This document shows, piece by piece, positions 42,625-50,258 of a stretch of 64,000 bases of DNA (position 1 is the stretch's first letter; each line of letters begins with the position of its first letter). Made by a program: the position numbers and the translations under genes. The notes below the pieces were generated by a model. The model saw only the letters and a program-made list of their open reading frames with translations. It was not told the origin of the DNA and did not search any database. Origin of the DNA: Nonomuraea solani (GTDB lineage: Bacteria; Actinomycetota; Actinomycetes; Streptosporangiales; Streptosporangiaceae); contig NZ_FNVT01000017.1 in NCBI RefSeq assembly GCF_900108335.1, positions 186,001 to 250,000 on the forward strand. The letters are read 5' to 3'.

Positions 42625-43116
42625 ATGATGCGACGTCTAGCCGCCGGCCTGGCGGCCGCTGCCCTGGGCACCACGCTGGTGGCCACCGCCGCCTCGCCTG
42701 CGTTCGCGGACGACCCGAACTGGGACCCGGATGTCGCGGGTGGCCGCACCAGCCTCCAGTTCGACGCGAACCCTGAGCCCGCGTGGAAGGGCCGCCCCAT
42801 CACCCTTGAGGGCAAGCTCTCCGTCGCGTGCGACGAGGACTACATCAGCGGTTTCGTCTCGGTGCACCACGCCGACTACTGCAAGAAGCAGGAGAACTGG
42901 CACCGCCTGGCCTACAAGCGGATCGTGATCCTGTTCCAGCCGGCCCACAGCGGCCGGTGGGAGCACGTGGACACCATCCGCACCAGCGGCAAGGGCTACT
43001 TCGGCACCAAGGTCGAGGCTCGCACGTCCGGTACGTGGCGCGCGGTCTTCGAGGGTGCCAGGTGGCTCGGCCCGTCCGAGGGTACGGACTGGGTCAAGGT
43101 CATCGGCCGCCGCTGA
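42625..43116 (+). CDS. Small secreted beta-sandwich protein
   Basis: A 163-residue protein with a Sec signal (MMRRLAAGLAAAALGTTLVATAASPAFA) and a mature domain of about 130 residues with two Cys (VACDED and HADYCKK). Its core (TSLQFDANPEPAWKGRPITLEGKL, then ILFQP, WEHVDTIRTSGKGYFGTKV, GTWRAVFEG) follows the C-terminal domain of the preceding gene closely in order and spacing, so the two are probably related extracellular domains. GGGGAAGGA lies upstream; TTG at 42622 or ATG at 42628 are alternative starts. The 3' end overlaps the long MerR frame on the other strand. Confidence 0.82.
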   Translation: MMRRLAAGLAAAALGTTLVATAASPAFADDPNWDPDVAGGRTSLQFDANPEPAWKGRPITLEGKLSVACDEDYISGFVSVHHADYCKKQENWHRLAYKRIVILFQPAHSGRWEHVDTIRTSGKGYFGTKVEARTSGTWRAVFEGARWLGPSEGTDWVKVIGRR

Positions 43117-43571
43117 GCACCATCACGAACGCCCGGTCGTCCAGGCCGGGCGTTCGCCATGTCCGGGGTCAATTTCTCGGGCAGGCTGCCCGCACACATC
43201 TGCTGAAATTTCGGGCACAGGGTGAAATCCGGCTCCGAACACTCCAGCGCGTGCCCGATCAGCGTCCTGGACGCCTCCGCCTGCCGGATCCGCCACTCCA
43301 GTTCCGCCTGATGCCGCCGCAGCAGCTCCCGCCTGTCATCGCGGGTGCCGGCGTCGAACATCTCCCGCAACTGCTCCAGCCCGAGCCCGGCCGCCTTGCC
43401 CCGCACGATCATCGTCACCCGCGACACCTGGTCCTCGGTGTAGCGCCGCCGCCCGCTGCTCCGCCGCGCCGGCCGGATCAGCCCCATGGCCTCCCAATGC
43501 CGCAGCACGTGCGTGGCGAGACCGAACCGCGCCGCCAGTTCGCCGATGCTCATCTCCGCGCTTGACTTCAT
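42996..43571 (-). CDS. MerR-family regulator with unusual C-terminal tail
   Basis: The N-terminal 75 residues are a MerR winged helix (MSIGELAARFGLATHVLRHWEAMGLI, then RRRYTEDQVSRV), followed by a coiled dimer helix and a Cys near FTLCPKFQQMCAG. The frame has no stop where such proteins normally end (about 130 residues); it runs on through a terminator-like hairpin (43126-43156) and 120 bp into the opposite gene before stopping at 42996, giving 191 residues. The tail may be real, or a stop may have been lost. The start is 43571 or 43553. It is divergent from the oxidoreductase gene it probably controls. Confidence 0.75.
   Translation of the reverse strand: MKSSAEMSIGELAARFGLATHVLRHWEAMGLIRPARRSSGRRRYTEDQVSRVTMIVRGKAAGLGLEQLREMFDAGTRDDRRELLRRHQAELEWRIRQAEASRTLIGHALECSEPDFTLCPKFQQMCAGSLPEKLTPDMANARPGRPGVRDGAQRRPMTLTQSVPSDGPSHLAPSKTARHVPDVRASTLVPK
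43126..43156. terminator. Hairpin with 11-bp perfect stem
   Basis: Left arm 43126-43136, right arm 43146-43156, 9-nt loop, just after the stop of the small secreted protein. It has no T tract. It lies inside the extended MerR frame. Confidence 0.6.
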
Positions 43572-43575
43572 GTTC

Positions 43576-43608
43576 ACATTAACTTGCAGAGTTGATCCCG
43601 CTGTCAAC
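43576..43608 (-). promoter_or_regulatory. MerR-type promoter and operator
   Basis: On the minus strand TTGACA (43607-43602) and TAATGT (43581-43576) are 20 nt apart, the long spacing typical of MerR promoters. An inverted repeat GTTGA-N8-TCAAC covers 43591-43608. It probably serves autoregulation and control of the divergent oxidoreductase gene. Confidence 0.45.
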
Positions 43609-43632
43609 GAACCACCTTTGGAGTGAACGGAC

Positions 43633-44553
43633 ATGCGGGACGTGATCATCATCGGCGGCGGCCCCGCCGGACTGGCCGCGGCGCTCACACTGGGCCGGGC
43701 GCACCGGCGGGTGCTGCTGCTGGACGCGGACGAGGGCCGCAACGCCACGGCGCACGCGGTGCACAACTTCTTCGGGCACGACGGGACACCGCCCGCCGAA
43801 GTACGCCGGATCGGCAGATCGCAACTGAAGGCGTACGAGAGCGTCGAACTCCGGGCCGTTCCCGTCACGGAGGCGCGCCGCACCGGGGCGGGCACGTTCG
43901 CGGTGGGGGAGGAGGAGTGCCGCAGGCTGCTGCTGGCCACCGGCCTCAAGGACGACCTGCCCGGGATCTCCGGGCTGGCCGGCCTCTGGGGACGCGCGGC
44001 GTTCCACTGCCCGTACTGCCACGGTCACGAGATCACCGGCACGCGGGTCTCCGTCATCGGCGCCACCCCCGACCGCGTACGACTGGCGCTCCACCTCACC
44101 CGCTTCACCCCCTTTCTCACCCTCTCCACCCACGGCGGCCCGCTCGCCCCGGACACCCGCGCCCTCCTGGCCCGGCACGGCGTCGCCCTCCGCTGCGAGC
44201 CGATCACCCGCCTGGAGGGCGAACCCGGCCGCCTCGGCCAGATCGTCTACGAATCCGGCCCTCCGGCGCCCGCCGACGCCGTCTTCGTCAAGTCCGCCCT
44301 CACCCAGCGCTCCACCCTGCCCGGCGCCCTCGGCTGCGCCACGTTCCCGGACGCGACCGTGCGGGTGGACGAGTTCGGCCGGACGAGCGTGGCGGGCGTG
44401 TACGCGGCGGGGGACATGGCGCGGCGCGCGAGCATGCCGATGCCCTTCACGGCCGTGATCGCCGCGGCCGCCGCCGGCACACTCGCCGCCGGCGCCCTCG
44501 ACCAGGACCTCCTCAGCGAAGACTTCGCCCTCCCCAACCCCTTCACCACATGA
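43633..44553 (+). CDS. Thioredoxin-reductase-like FAD oxidoreductase
   Basis: A 306-residue flavoprotein with an N-terminal FAD-binding Rossmann motif (IIIGGGPAGLAAALTLGRA), a redox-like CPYCHGHE motif near 118-125 and a C-terminal FAD block GVYAAGDMARRASMPMPFTAVIAAAAAG. The central NADPH-binding part is shortened and its Gly motif is weak, as in the small thioredoxin-reductase-like group near MerR or ArsR genes, some of which act on holomycin-like dithiols. The physiological partner is not clear. GGAG lies upstream of the ATG. The following MFS gene overlaps by ATGA. Confidence 0.85.
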   Translation: MRDVIIIGGGPAGLAAALTLGRAHRRVLLLDADEGRNATAHAVHNFFGHDGTPPAEVRRIGRSQLKAYESVELRAVPVTEARRTGAGTFAVGEEECRRLLLATGLKDDLPGISGLAGLWGRAAFHCPYCHGHEITGTRVSVIGATPDRVRLALHLTRFTPFLTLSTHGGPLAPDTRALLARHGVALRCEPITRLEGEPGRLGQIVYESGPPAPADAVFVKSALTQRSTLPGALGCATFPDATVRVDEFGRTSVAGVYAAGDMARRASMPMPFTAVIAAAAAGTLAAGALDQDLLSEDFALPNPFTT

Positions 44554-45965
44554 CCACCCCCGGCCCCCAGAACCCACCCGGCACCCCGCCCGACGGTGGC
44601 CGTCCCCACAGCGGCCCGCCCACCACCCCGTCCGATCGGCGGGCCGGGGCGGCCGGGGTGCGGTCGAACGTGCCTCTCGCCGTCGTAGGTCTCGTACTCG
44701 GTGTCCTCATGTCCGTGCTCGACCAGACCATCGTCACCATCGCCCTGCGTGACATCACCACCGACCTCGGCGGCACGGGCTCGGCCGGTTGGGTCGTGAC
44801 CGCGTACGTGCTCGCCTCCACCGCCACCGCCACCCTCTACGGCCGCCTCAGCGACCGCTACGGCAGGCGCGCCGTCTACCTGGCCGCCGTCGCCGCCTTC
44901 ACCGCCGCCTCCGCCCTGTGCGGCCTCGCCCAGGACATGCCGCAGCTCGTCACGGCCCGCGCGATCCAGGGCGCCGGGGCGGGCGCGCTGTTCGCGGTGC
45001 CGGCCATCGCGCTGGCCGAGCTGTTCCCCGGCCGGCTGCGCGCCAGGGTCCAGGGCGCCGTCGGAGCGGTGTTCGCCCTGGCGGCCGTGGGCGGCCCGCT
45101 CGTCGGCGGCGCCCTCACCGAGGCCGCCGGCTGGCGCTGGATCTTCTACGTGAACGTCCCGATCGGCCTGCTGTCCATCCTCCTGGTGGCCACCTCCCTG
45201 CGGCTCCCCAGACCCCAGGCCGACCCCCGCCTCGACGTTCCGGGTGCGATCCTGCTGGCCGGGGCCGCCGTGAGCCTGGTGCTGCTGACCGGACGCCCGG
45301 ACCGCTACGGGCTGATCGCCCTCACGGCGGCCCTGTTCGCCGCGTTCTGGTGGCGCGAACGCCGGGCCGAGAGCCCGATCATCCCGCCCAGGCTGTTCGA
45401 GGAGCGGGCGCTGCGGGTGGTGTTCCCGGCCACGGCGCTGCTGGGGGTCCTGCTGTACGGGTCCATCGTGTTCCTGCCCACGTACCTCCAGGTGGCCTTC
45501 GGCCTGAACGCGACCGAGGCCGGCCTGGCGGGCAACCCGTAATTCATCCCCTTCATCGCCGCCTCCGCCCTCGCGGGCGGCCTGCGGCCGCGCACGTCCG
45601 TCCTGATCGGCGCGCTGCTGATCATCCCCGGCCTGCTCCTGCTCGGCCGGGCCGACCTGACCAGCCCGTACGCCTACGTCGCCGCCGGCATGGCGGTGCT
45701 CGGCGCCGGCTTCGGCCTCGTCATGCAGAACCTCGTCACCCTCGCCCAGAACGCCGCCCGCCCCGCCGACCTCGGCGCGGTCACCTCGGCCGTGCTGTCG
45801 GTACGCGGCTTCGGCATGGCCGCCGGCGTGGCGCTCACCGGCGGCCTCCTGGGCGACGGACCACCCCGATCGCTCGCCGCGGCGGTCCCCGGAGCCCTCC
45901 TGTGGGGCCTCGTCCCGGCGACCGCCCTGCTGGTCCTCCTGGCCACACTCCCCAGAAAGGACTAG
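44550..45965 (+). pseudogene. DHA2-type MFS drug exporter gene with an in-frame stop
   Basis: A drug:H+ antiporter of the 14-helix DHA2 family, with SVLDQTIVTIALRDIT (motif of the first helix), GRLSDRYGRRAVYL and GWRWIFYVNVPIGLL. Translation stops at TAA (45540-45542) after 330 residues, in LAGNP. The same frame then continues at once with FIPFIAASALAGGL and reads hydrophobic, family-like helices to a natural stop at 45963-45965. One base change from a Tyr codon would explain it. Unless the stop is a sequencing error or is read through, the gene is inactive. The start overlaps the oxidoreductase stop (ATGA). Confidence 0.85.
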
Positions 45966-46603
45966 TACGACACCGCCACCTGAACCCGGTGGCGCTCAGG
46001 ATCGACCGCCTCGTCCACGAGCGCCACCGCCAGGTCCGCGTACGAGAACACCGGATCCCCCTCGGCGGCCTCCGGCACCCGCCCGTCGCCGAACCGGTAC
46101 CGCCCGGTCCGGCCCGCCTCGTCGTCCAGGAACACCGGCGGCGGCGCGACCACCACCCAGTCGAGCGCCGACTTCCCGAGAATCTCCAGCTCCACGGCAT
46201 GTCCCAGCGAGAACGTCCGGGCGTCCTCAGGGAACCCGGGCGTGTCCACCAGCCGCACCCCGGGGGAGACCTCCAGCAGGCTGCCGATCCCCAGCGCCAC
46301 CAGCCGGCCGACGCCCGCCCGCGCCAGCCCGTCCACGAGCGCGCGCGACGCCGCCCCGAAGAACTCCGCCGACGCCACGTCCAGCCGCGCCGCCACCTGC
46401 ACCGCCACGTCCTGTCCCGCCGCGGCCTCCGCCACTCGGCCGGCGTCGGTGACGTCCCCGGCCACGACCCGCTCCCCGGCCAGCACCGCGTACTTCGCCG
46501 GATCCCGCACCACGGCCGTCACCTCATGGCCGCGCGCGGCCGCCTCCGCGACGACCCGCCTCCCGGCCCGCCCGCCGGCCCCGAACACCACGATCGCGCT
46601 CAT
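45962..46603 (-). CDS. NmrA-like NAD(P)-binding protein
   Basis: A 213-residue atypical short-chain dehydrogenase. It begins with the Rossmann motif IVVFGAGGRAGRRVVAEA and has VVAGDVTDAGRVAEAAAGQD and a central LVALGIGSLLE. It lacks the Tyr-x-x-x-Lys catalytic pair of classical enzymes, which fits the NmrA/YwnB group of redox sensors or reductases. It is divergent from an HxlR regulator, a common pairing. Its stop overlaps that of the MFS pseudogene by a few bases. Confidence 0.85.
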   Translation of the reverse strand: MSAIVVFGAGGRAGRRVVAEAAARGHEVTAVVRDPAKYAVLAGERVVAGDVTDAGRVAEAAAGQDVAVQVAARLDVASAEFFGAASRALVDGLARAGVGRLVALGIGSLLEVSPGVRLVDTPGFPEDARTFSLGHAVELEILGKSALDWVVVAPPPVFLDDEAGRTGRYRFGDGRVPEAAEGDPVFSYADLAVALVDEAVDPERHRVQVAVSY

Positions 46604-46694
46604 TCCGTACCCCCATCTGTCCGAACGGCCGGACGGCCCGGCCGCTCCGCAGACGGTAGAGGGGAGGATGTCGCTTTCCGCAACGATAGTTACC

Positions 46695-46700
46695 TACGAT
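46695..46700 (+). promoter_or_regulatory. Leaderless -10 box of the hxlR-type gene
   Basis: TACGAT lies 6 nt before the ATG at 46707. It is embedded in TAGTTACCTA, a likely HxlR operator shared with the divergent NmrA-like gene. Confidence 0.5.
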
Positions 46701-46706
46701 GGCCAG

Positions 46707-47072
46707 ATGCCCGAGCCTCTCGATCCGGACATGTTCACCCACTGCCCGCCGGTCGCCGCGCCGATCCGCATCGGCGACAAGTGGACCGCCAAGCTCATCC
46801 GCTGCCTGGAGCAGGGCCCGCGCCGCTTCACCGAGCTCCAGCGGCCCCTGCGCGGCATCACGCCCAAGGTCCTCACCGCGTCGCTGCGCGCCATGGAACG
46901 CGACGGGCTTCTCACGCGCACCGCGTACGACGAGATCCCGCCGCGCGTCGAATACGAGCTCACCGACCTCGGCCGCAGCCTCCTGGAACCGATGAACGCC
47001 GGCTGCGAGTGGTCCAGGAGACATCTGCCCGAGCTGATCCACGCCCGCACCACCTGGCACGGCCTCTCCTGA
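46707..47072 (+). CDS. HxlR-family transcriptional regulator
   Basis: A 121-residue winged-helix regulator. The family block is clear: CPPVAAPIRIGDKWTAKLIRCLEQGPRRFTELQRPLRGITPKVLTASLRAMERDGLLTR in segments, with VEYELTDLG near the end. The single Cys near the N terminus (HCPPV) is the position that senses oxidants or electrophiles in many HxlR proteins. ATG at 46707 fits a leaderless promoter; an ATG at 46668 is in frame but sits directly against GGGGAGG with no room for normal initiation. It probably controls the divergent NmrA-like gene. Confidence 0.87.
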   Translation: MPEPLDPDMFTHCPPVAAPIRIGDKWTAKLIRCLEQGPRRFTELQRPLRGITPKVLTASLRAMERDGLLTRTAYDEIPPRVEYELTDLGRSLLEPMNAGCEWSRRHLPELIHARTTWHGLS

Positions 47073-47192
47073 CCGGGACAGGAATCGATCTCCCGGGATA
47101 TGCGTTGTCGTGCGGTGAAGGGGCGATTTTGAGCGTAGCCCGACGGGCGTCGTAGTCTGGCCCTCTGGCGAACGAACAGGAGGTGACGCCGC

Positions 47193-48182
47193 ATGTTGCG
47201 AGACTCGTTCGGACGGGTGGCGACGGATCTGCGGGTGTCCCTCACGGACAAATGCAACCTGCGCTGTACGTACTGCATGCCCCCCGAGGGCCTCGACTGG
47301 CTGCCGAACGCCCAGCTCCTGACCGCCGACGAGATCGTCCGCCTGGTGACGATCGGCGTCGAGCGGCTGGGCGTCACCGAGGTGCGCTACACCGGGGGTG
47401 AGCCCCTGCTCAGGCGTGAGCTCGTCGACATCGTCACCCGCACCACGGCGCTCGACCCCAGGCCGCAGGTGTCGCTGACCACCAACGGCATCGGCCTGGC
47501 CCGCCTGGCCGAGTCCCTGGCCGGCGCCGGGCTCGACCGGGTCAACGTCTCCCTCGACACGCTCGACCCGGCCACGTTCAAGCAGCTCGCGCACCGCGAC
47601 CGGCACGCCGACGTGATCGCCGGCCTCGCCGCCGCCGACCAGGCCGGGCTGCGCCCGGTCAAGGTGAACGCGGTGCTGATGCGCGGGGTCAACGACCACG
47701 AGGCCGTGCCACTGCTGCGCTGGTGCCTCGAGCAGGGCTACGAGCTGCGCTTCATCGAGCAGATGCCGCTCGACGCCCAGCACGGCTGGAGCCGCGACGA
47801 CATGGTCACCGCCGACGAGATCCTCGCGCTGCTGACCGGCTCGTTCGATCTCACGGCCGACGACCTGGAGGAGCGCGGCAGCGCCCCGGCCGAACGGTTC
47901 CTGGTGGACGGCGGACCGGCCAGGGTCGGCGTGATCGGCTCGGTGACGCGGCCGTTCTGCGGAGCGTGCGACCGCGTCAGGCTCACGGCCGACGGGCAGG
48001 TACGCAACTGCCTGTTCGCCACCGAGGAGTCCGACCTGAAGACGGCGATGCGCGACGGCGCCTCCGACGACGAACTGGCCGCCCGGTGGGTGGCCGCGGT
48101 GTCACGCAAGCGCGCGGGCCACGGCATCGACGACCCCTCCTTCCTCCAGCCCTCCCGCCCCATGTCCGCCATCGGCGGCTGA
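47193..48182 (+). CDS. moaA: GTP 3',8-cyclase MoaA (molybdenum cofactor)
   Basis: A 329-residue radical-SAM enzyme. The first iron-sulfur cluster uses C21, C25 and C28 (CNLRCTYC); GGEP and the C-terminal second cluster (FCGACDRVR and RNCLF) are present, and the chain ends in Gly-Gly as MoaA requires. It converts GTP to 3',8-cyclo-GTP, the first step of molybdopterin synthesis. AGGAGGTGA lies before the ATG. The other Moco genes are not in the window apart from a DUF6457 gene that often accompanies them. Confidence 0.96.
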   Translation: MLRDSFGRVATDLRVSLTDKCNLRCTYCMPPEGLDWLPNAQLLTADEIVRLVTIGVERLGVTEVRYTGGEPLLRRELVDIVTRTTALDPRPQVSLTTNGIGLARLAESLAGAGLDRVNVSLDTLDPATFKQLAHRDRHADVIAGLAAADQAGLRPVKVNAVLMRGVNDHEAVPLLRWCLEQGYELRFIEQMPLDAQHGWSRDDMVTADEILALLTGSFDLTADDLEERGSAPAERFLVDGGPARVGVIGSVTRPFCGACDRVRLTADGQVRNCLFATEESDLKTAMRDGASDDELAARWVAAVSRKRAGHGIDDPSFLQPSRPMSAIGG

Positions 48183-48228
48183 CACCCCCACCCGGGCACG
48201 CGCGGGGACCTCACGAAGGCCTGCCGGC

Positions 48229-48260
48229 ATGGGCGCCCCGCATCCTGCGGGCGCCCATGG
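48229..48260. terminator. Hairpin downstream of moaA
   Basis: An inverted repeat of about 14 bp with one bulged base and a 3-nt loop, 47 bp after the moaA stop. It has no T tract. Confidence 0.5.
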
Positions 48261-48317
48261 GCCGGCTGCGACACAGCTGCGACACAATGGACGCCCTGAA
48301 GGGTGAAGGAGGCTCGC

Positions 48318-48575
48318 ATGAACGTGCTGCACGAGTGGACCATCCTGGCCTGCGAGGAGCTGGGCATCGACCCGGCCCGCGTGGACCGCGACCAGATCCT
48401 CGACCTGACGAAGGAGGTCGCCCACGGGGTCGCCAGGCCGGCCGCGCCGCTGACGGCGTACCTGCTGGGGCTGGCCCAGGGAGCGGGCACCGCACCCGAG
48501 GACGCGGTGGCAAAACTGACCACACTGGCGAAGAACTGGGGAGATCAGCGCACCCAGACGCTGACAGACGGCTGA
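48318..48575 (+). CDS. DUF6457-family protein
   Basis: An 85-residue acidic protein with the family pattern LHEWTILACEELGIDPARVD and DLTKEVAHGVARPAAPLTAYLLG. It has no enzyme motif. DUF6457 genes are usually near or fused to MobA-type molybdopterin guanylyltransferase genes; here it follows moaA by 135 bp, which fits a link to molybdenum cofactor metabolism. The ATG at 48318 has GGAGG 6 nt upstream. Confidence 0.85.
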   Translation: MNVLHEWTILACEELGIDPARVDRDQILDLTKEVAHGVARPAAPLTAYLLGLAQGAGTAPEDAVAKLTTLAKNWGDQRTQTLTDG

Positions 48576-48603
48576 CACTCGAACGAACTCTTGAAGTCAA
48601 GCC

Positions 48604-48646
48604 CGCTCCCGCCTGAAGATTTCCTGTGAATAACGAGGCGGGAGCG
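48604..48646. other. Inverted repeat with 21-nt loop
   Basis: Arms of 11 bp (48604-48614 and 48636-48646) pair perfectly. It lies between the DUF6457 stop and the 6C-like RNA and may end the plus-strand transcript. Confidence 0.45.
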
Positions 48647-48695
48647 CATGTAAACGATTTCGGGAAAGCAGCCCTATCAGAGTCTGGGGCTGATC

Positions 48696-48812
48696 AAAAA
48701 AGGGCGACGCCGGGTGGTTACGGGGGCAAACCACCCGGCGTCGCTTCATCGGCGTTCCGACGGGGGCCCGGAACGCCGGCACCAGCACTCCGACGGGGGA
48801 CCGGAGCGCTTG
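48696..48812 (-). ncRNA. 6C-like small RNA: three C-loop hairpins and a terminator
   Basis: On the minus strand three consecutive stem-loops each present a 9-nt loop of the form NNCCCCCGT: loops at 48793-48801, 48760-48768 and 48720-48728. The stems differ in sequence (about 8, 10 and 16 bp), so the loops are conserved and the stems are kept only by pairing. The last, 16-bp perfect stem is followed by CC and TTTTTT (48701-48696), a standard intrinsic terminator. This is the layout of the actinobacterial 6C RNA, whose C-rich loops pair with target mRNAs. A TTGACG element lies at 48849-48844; the best -10 (TACGCT) is 20 nt away, so the start is uncertain and processing from the DUF3099 transcript is possible. 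Confidence 0.65.
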
Positions 48813-48856
48813 CCTAAAGCGTACACCTACAACCCATGGGATGCGTCAAGACTTAG

Positions 48857-49171
48857 TCACGACCCGATCTCGCGTCGATGCAGCGGTATCTCGGTTTGGT
48901 TAGCCTCAGGGGACTGAAAGGTAGGTGGCGGGCCTGCCTCGCCCCTCTCATTGGCCCCGATTACCGCTATGTACGGCAAAAAGACGGCCGCGGCGATGAA
49001 CAGCAGCCGGTACGGCCACGGCAGCGGCACCACCACCGCCAGGATCAGGCAGATCGTCCGGATCCCCATCTTGATGAGGTAACTGATCTCCCGCTTGCGG
49101 ATGTCCGCGGTCAGCGACGGTTTCGCGTCCGTGACCTGGTGAACGTCCGCCTTTCTGCGCCACCCCTTCAT
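48857..49171 (-). CDS. DUF3099-family small membrane protein
   Basis: A 104-residue protein with a short N-terminal cytoplasmic part (VTDAKPSLTADIRKREISYLIKMGIRT) and two hydrophobic helices, the DUF3099 pattern, then a polar tail. Its role is unknown. ATG at 49171 is chosen over a TTG three codons upstream. The 6C-like RNA lies just downstream on the same strand. Confidence 0.82.
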   Translation of the reverse strand: MKGWRRKADVHQVTDAKPSLTADIRKREISYLIKMGIRTICLILAVVVPLPWPYRLLFIAAAVFLPYIAVIGANERGEAGPPPTFQSPEANQTEIPLHRREIGS

Positions 49172-49270
49172 AGCTTCCAAGGTAGACCCAGGATGTGCCG
49201 GGGGCGACGGCAGCCCGGCCGGGAGCGGGGGGTCATGCGATCATGGCCCTGGAGTAAGGAGGATGTGGAG

Positions 49271-49483
49271 ATGACGGATCGCACCTACCGGGTCACCGAG
49301 ATCGTCGGCACGTCGGGGGAGAGCGTCGACCAGGCCATCCGCAACGGCATCAGGCGGGCCTCCGAGACGCTCAGGCACCTCGACTGGTTCGAGGTGACGG
49401 AGATCCGCGGGCACATCGACGCGGGAGAGGTCGCGCACTTCCAGGTCGGCATGAAGGTGGGCTTCCGCCTCGAGGACGCCTGA
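49271..49483 (+). CDS. Dodecin (flavin-binding storage protein)
   Basis: A 70-residue dodecin: TYRVTEIVGTSGESVDQAIRNGI, the ligand-stacking Trp in LDWFEVTEIRG, and the ending FQVGMKVGFRLED. Twelve subunits form a hollow sphere that stores riboflavin, FMN or CoA. The ATG at 49271 has GGAGGATGTGGAG upstream. It is a single gene, divergent from DUF3099. Confidence 0.95.
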   Translation: MTDRTYRVTEIVGTSGESVDQAIRNGIRRASETLRHLDWFEVTEIRGHIDAGEVAHFQVGMKVGFRLEDA

Positions 49484-49497
49484 CCGCGCTTCTGAGA

Positions 49498-49526
49498 CCG
49501 CACGGACGGCACTTCCGGCCGTGCGG
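49498..49526. terminator. Hairpin downstream of the dodecin gene
   Basis: 8-bp arms (49498-49505 and 49519-49526) with a 13-nt loop, 15 bp after the stop. It has no T tract. Confidence 0.5.
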
Positions 49527-50245
49527 CGCCTGACCACACGCATGGGTGACGCGCCCCTGAGTGGCCCGGGAAGCGCCTCAGAGGCCGCCTCAGCGCCCCG
49601 GGCCCTCGCGGGCACACCCGCGACGGGCCCGCCAGAGCTACGGCCGGCCTGCGCCCGATGAATGCCCCGCGCCCCCTTCCCACGGCGCCCGCCCCAGCAC
49701 CCCGCCCCCCGAGCCCCCGCCCTCGCTCCCGGGCCTCCGCCCTCGGCCTCGCCCCTCGGGTGGACCCGCGACGGGGTGGTCCGAGCGGCGGCCGGGCTGC
49801 GCTGGATGGCGGCCATCGCCTCCCGGCCCGCCGCTCCCGAGTAGGCCCACGACGGCGCCACGCCTCACCTCTGACGCCCCAACGCCCGGTGGAGCGGTGC
49901 CCCGTTGGAGGGGCGGAGTGGCCGCGCTCGCGTCCCAAGGAAGCGGTTGTGCTCGTGCGCGTCCCAAGGAAGCGGTTGTGCTCGTGCCCAGGGGAAGCGT
50001 CGTGCTCGCGTCCCGGGGGAGTGGCCATGTTCGTGTGCCAGGGGAGTGGGCGTGGTCGGCCTGAGGGGACGGGCGCGCCCGGGGGTGGCCTGGACGAAGG
50101 CGTCAACGGGCCCGCGACCGGACAGCCCGGCGCCCGCGACCGGAAAGCCCCGGGTCCCGAGGCCGGAAAGGGCCGGGGCCGGGGCCGTGCAGGGGGCCGG
50201 CGCGGTGTCCGTGCGATCCGCCGCACCCAGGCGGTCCCGAGCGGT
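49527..50245. other. Gene-free GC-rich stretch
   Basis: About 720 bp between dodecin and the phosphatase gene. All frames give Arg/Pro/Gly/Ala-rich translations without family features, so I call no gene. The part at 49929-50070 is a repeat; the rest (49540-49900) is C/G-rich without clear structure. Confidence 0.6.
49929..50070. repeat. Degenerate 25-29 bp tandem repeat
   Basis: Five to six imperfect units. Two are exact over 29 bp (49929-49986, containing GCGTCCCAAGGAAGCGG); the following ones carry CCCAGGGGAAGC or CCCGGGGGAGTGG cores every 24-26 bp. On the minus strand the units read CGCTTCCTTGGGACGCG, similar to the CGCTCC...TGGGGAC units of the repeat at 1955-2160, so one repeat family may occur twice in the window. 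Confidence 0.7.
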
Positions 50246-50251
50246 TAGATT
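50246..50251 (+). promoter_or_regulatory. Leaderless -10 box of the phosphatase gene
   Basis: TAGATT lies 7 nt before the GTG at 50259, with no ribosome-binding site. Confidence 0.5.
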
Positions 50252-50258
50252 GGCGGGC

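Noticed and set aside
45540..45542. Selenocysteine or other recoding at the MFS stop
   Set aside because: The stop is TAA, not TGA, and no recoding structure follows.
47073..47192. Molybdenum-cofactor riboswitch before moaA
   Set aside because: The 120-bp leader shows no matching multi-stem structure; only a normal AGGAGGTGA site.
49561..50064. Possible genes between dodecin and the phosphatase
   Set aside because: Every frame is low-complexity Arg/Pro/Gly/Ala with no start context or family likeness.
49929..50070. Possible CRISPR array or attachment site
   Set aside because: Units are contiguous and degenerate; no integrase, tRNA or cas gene is nearby.
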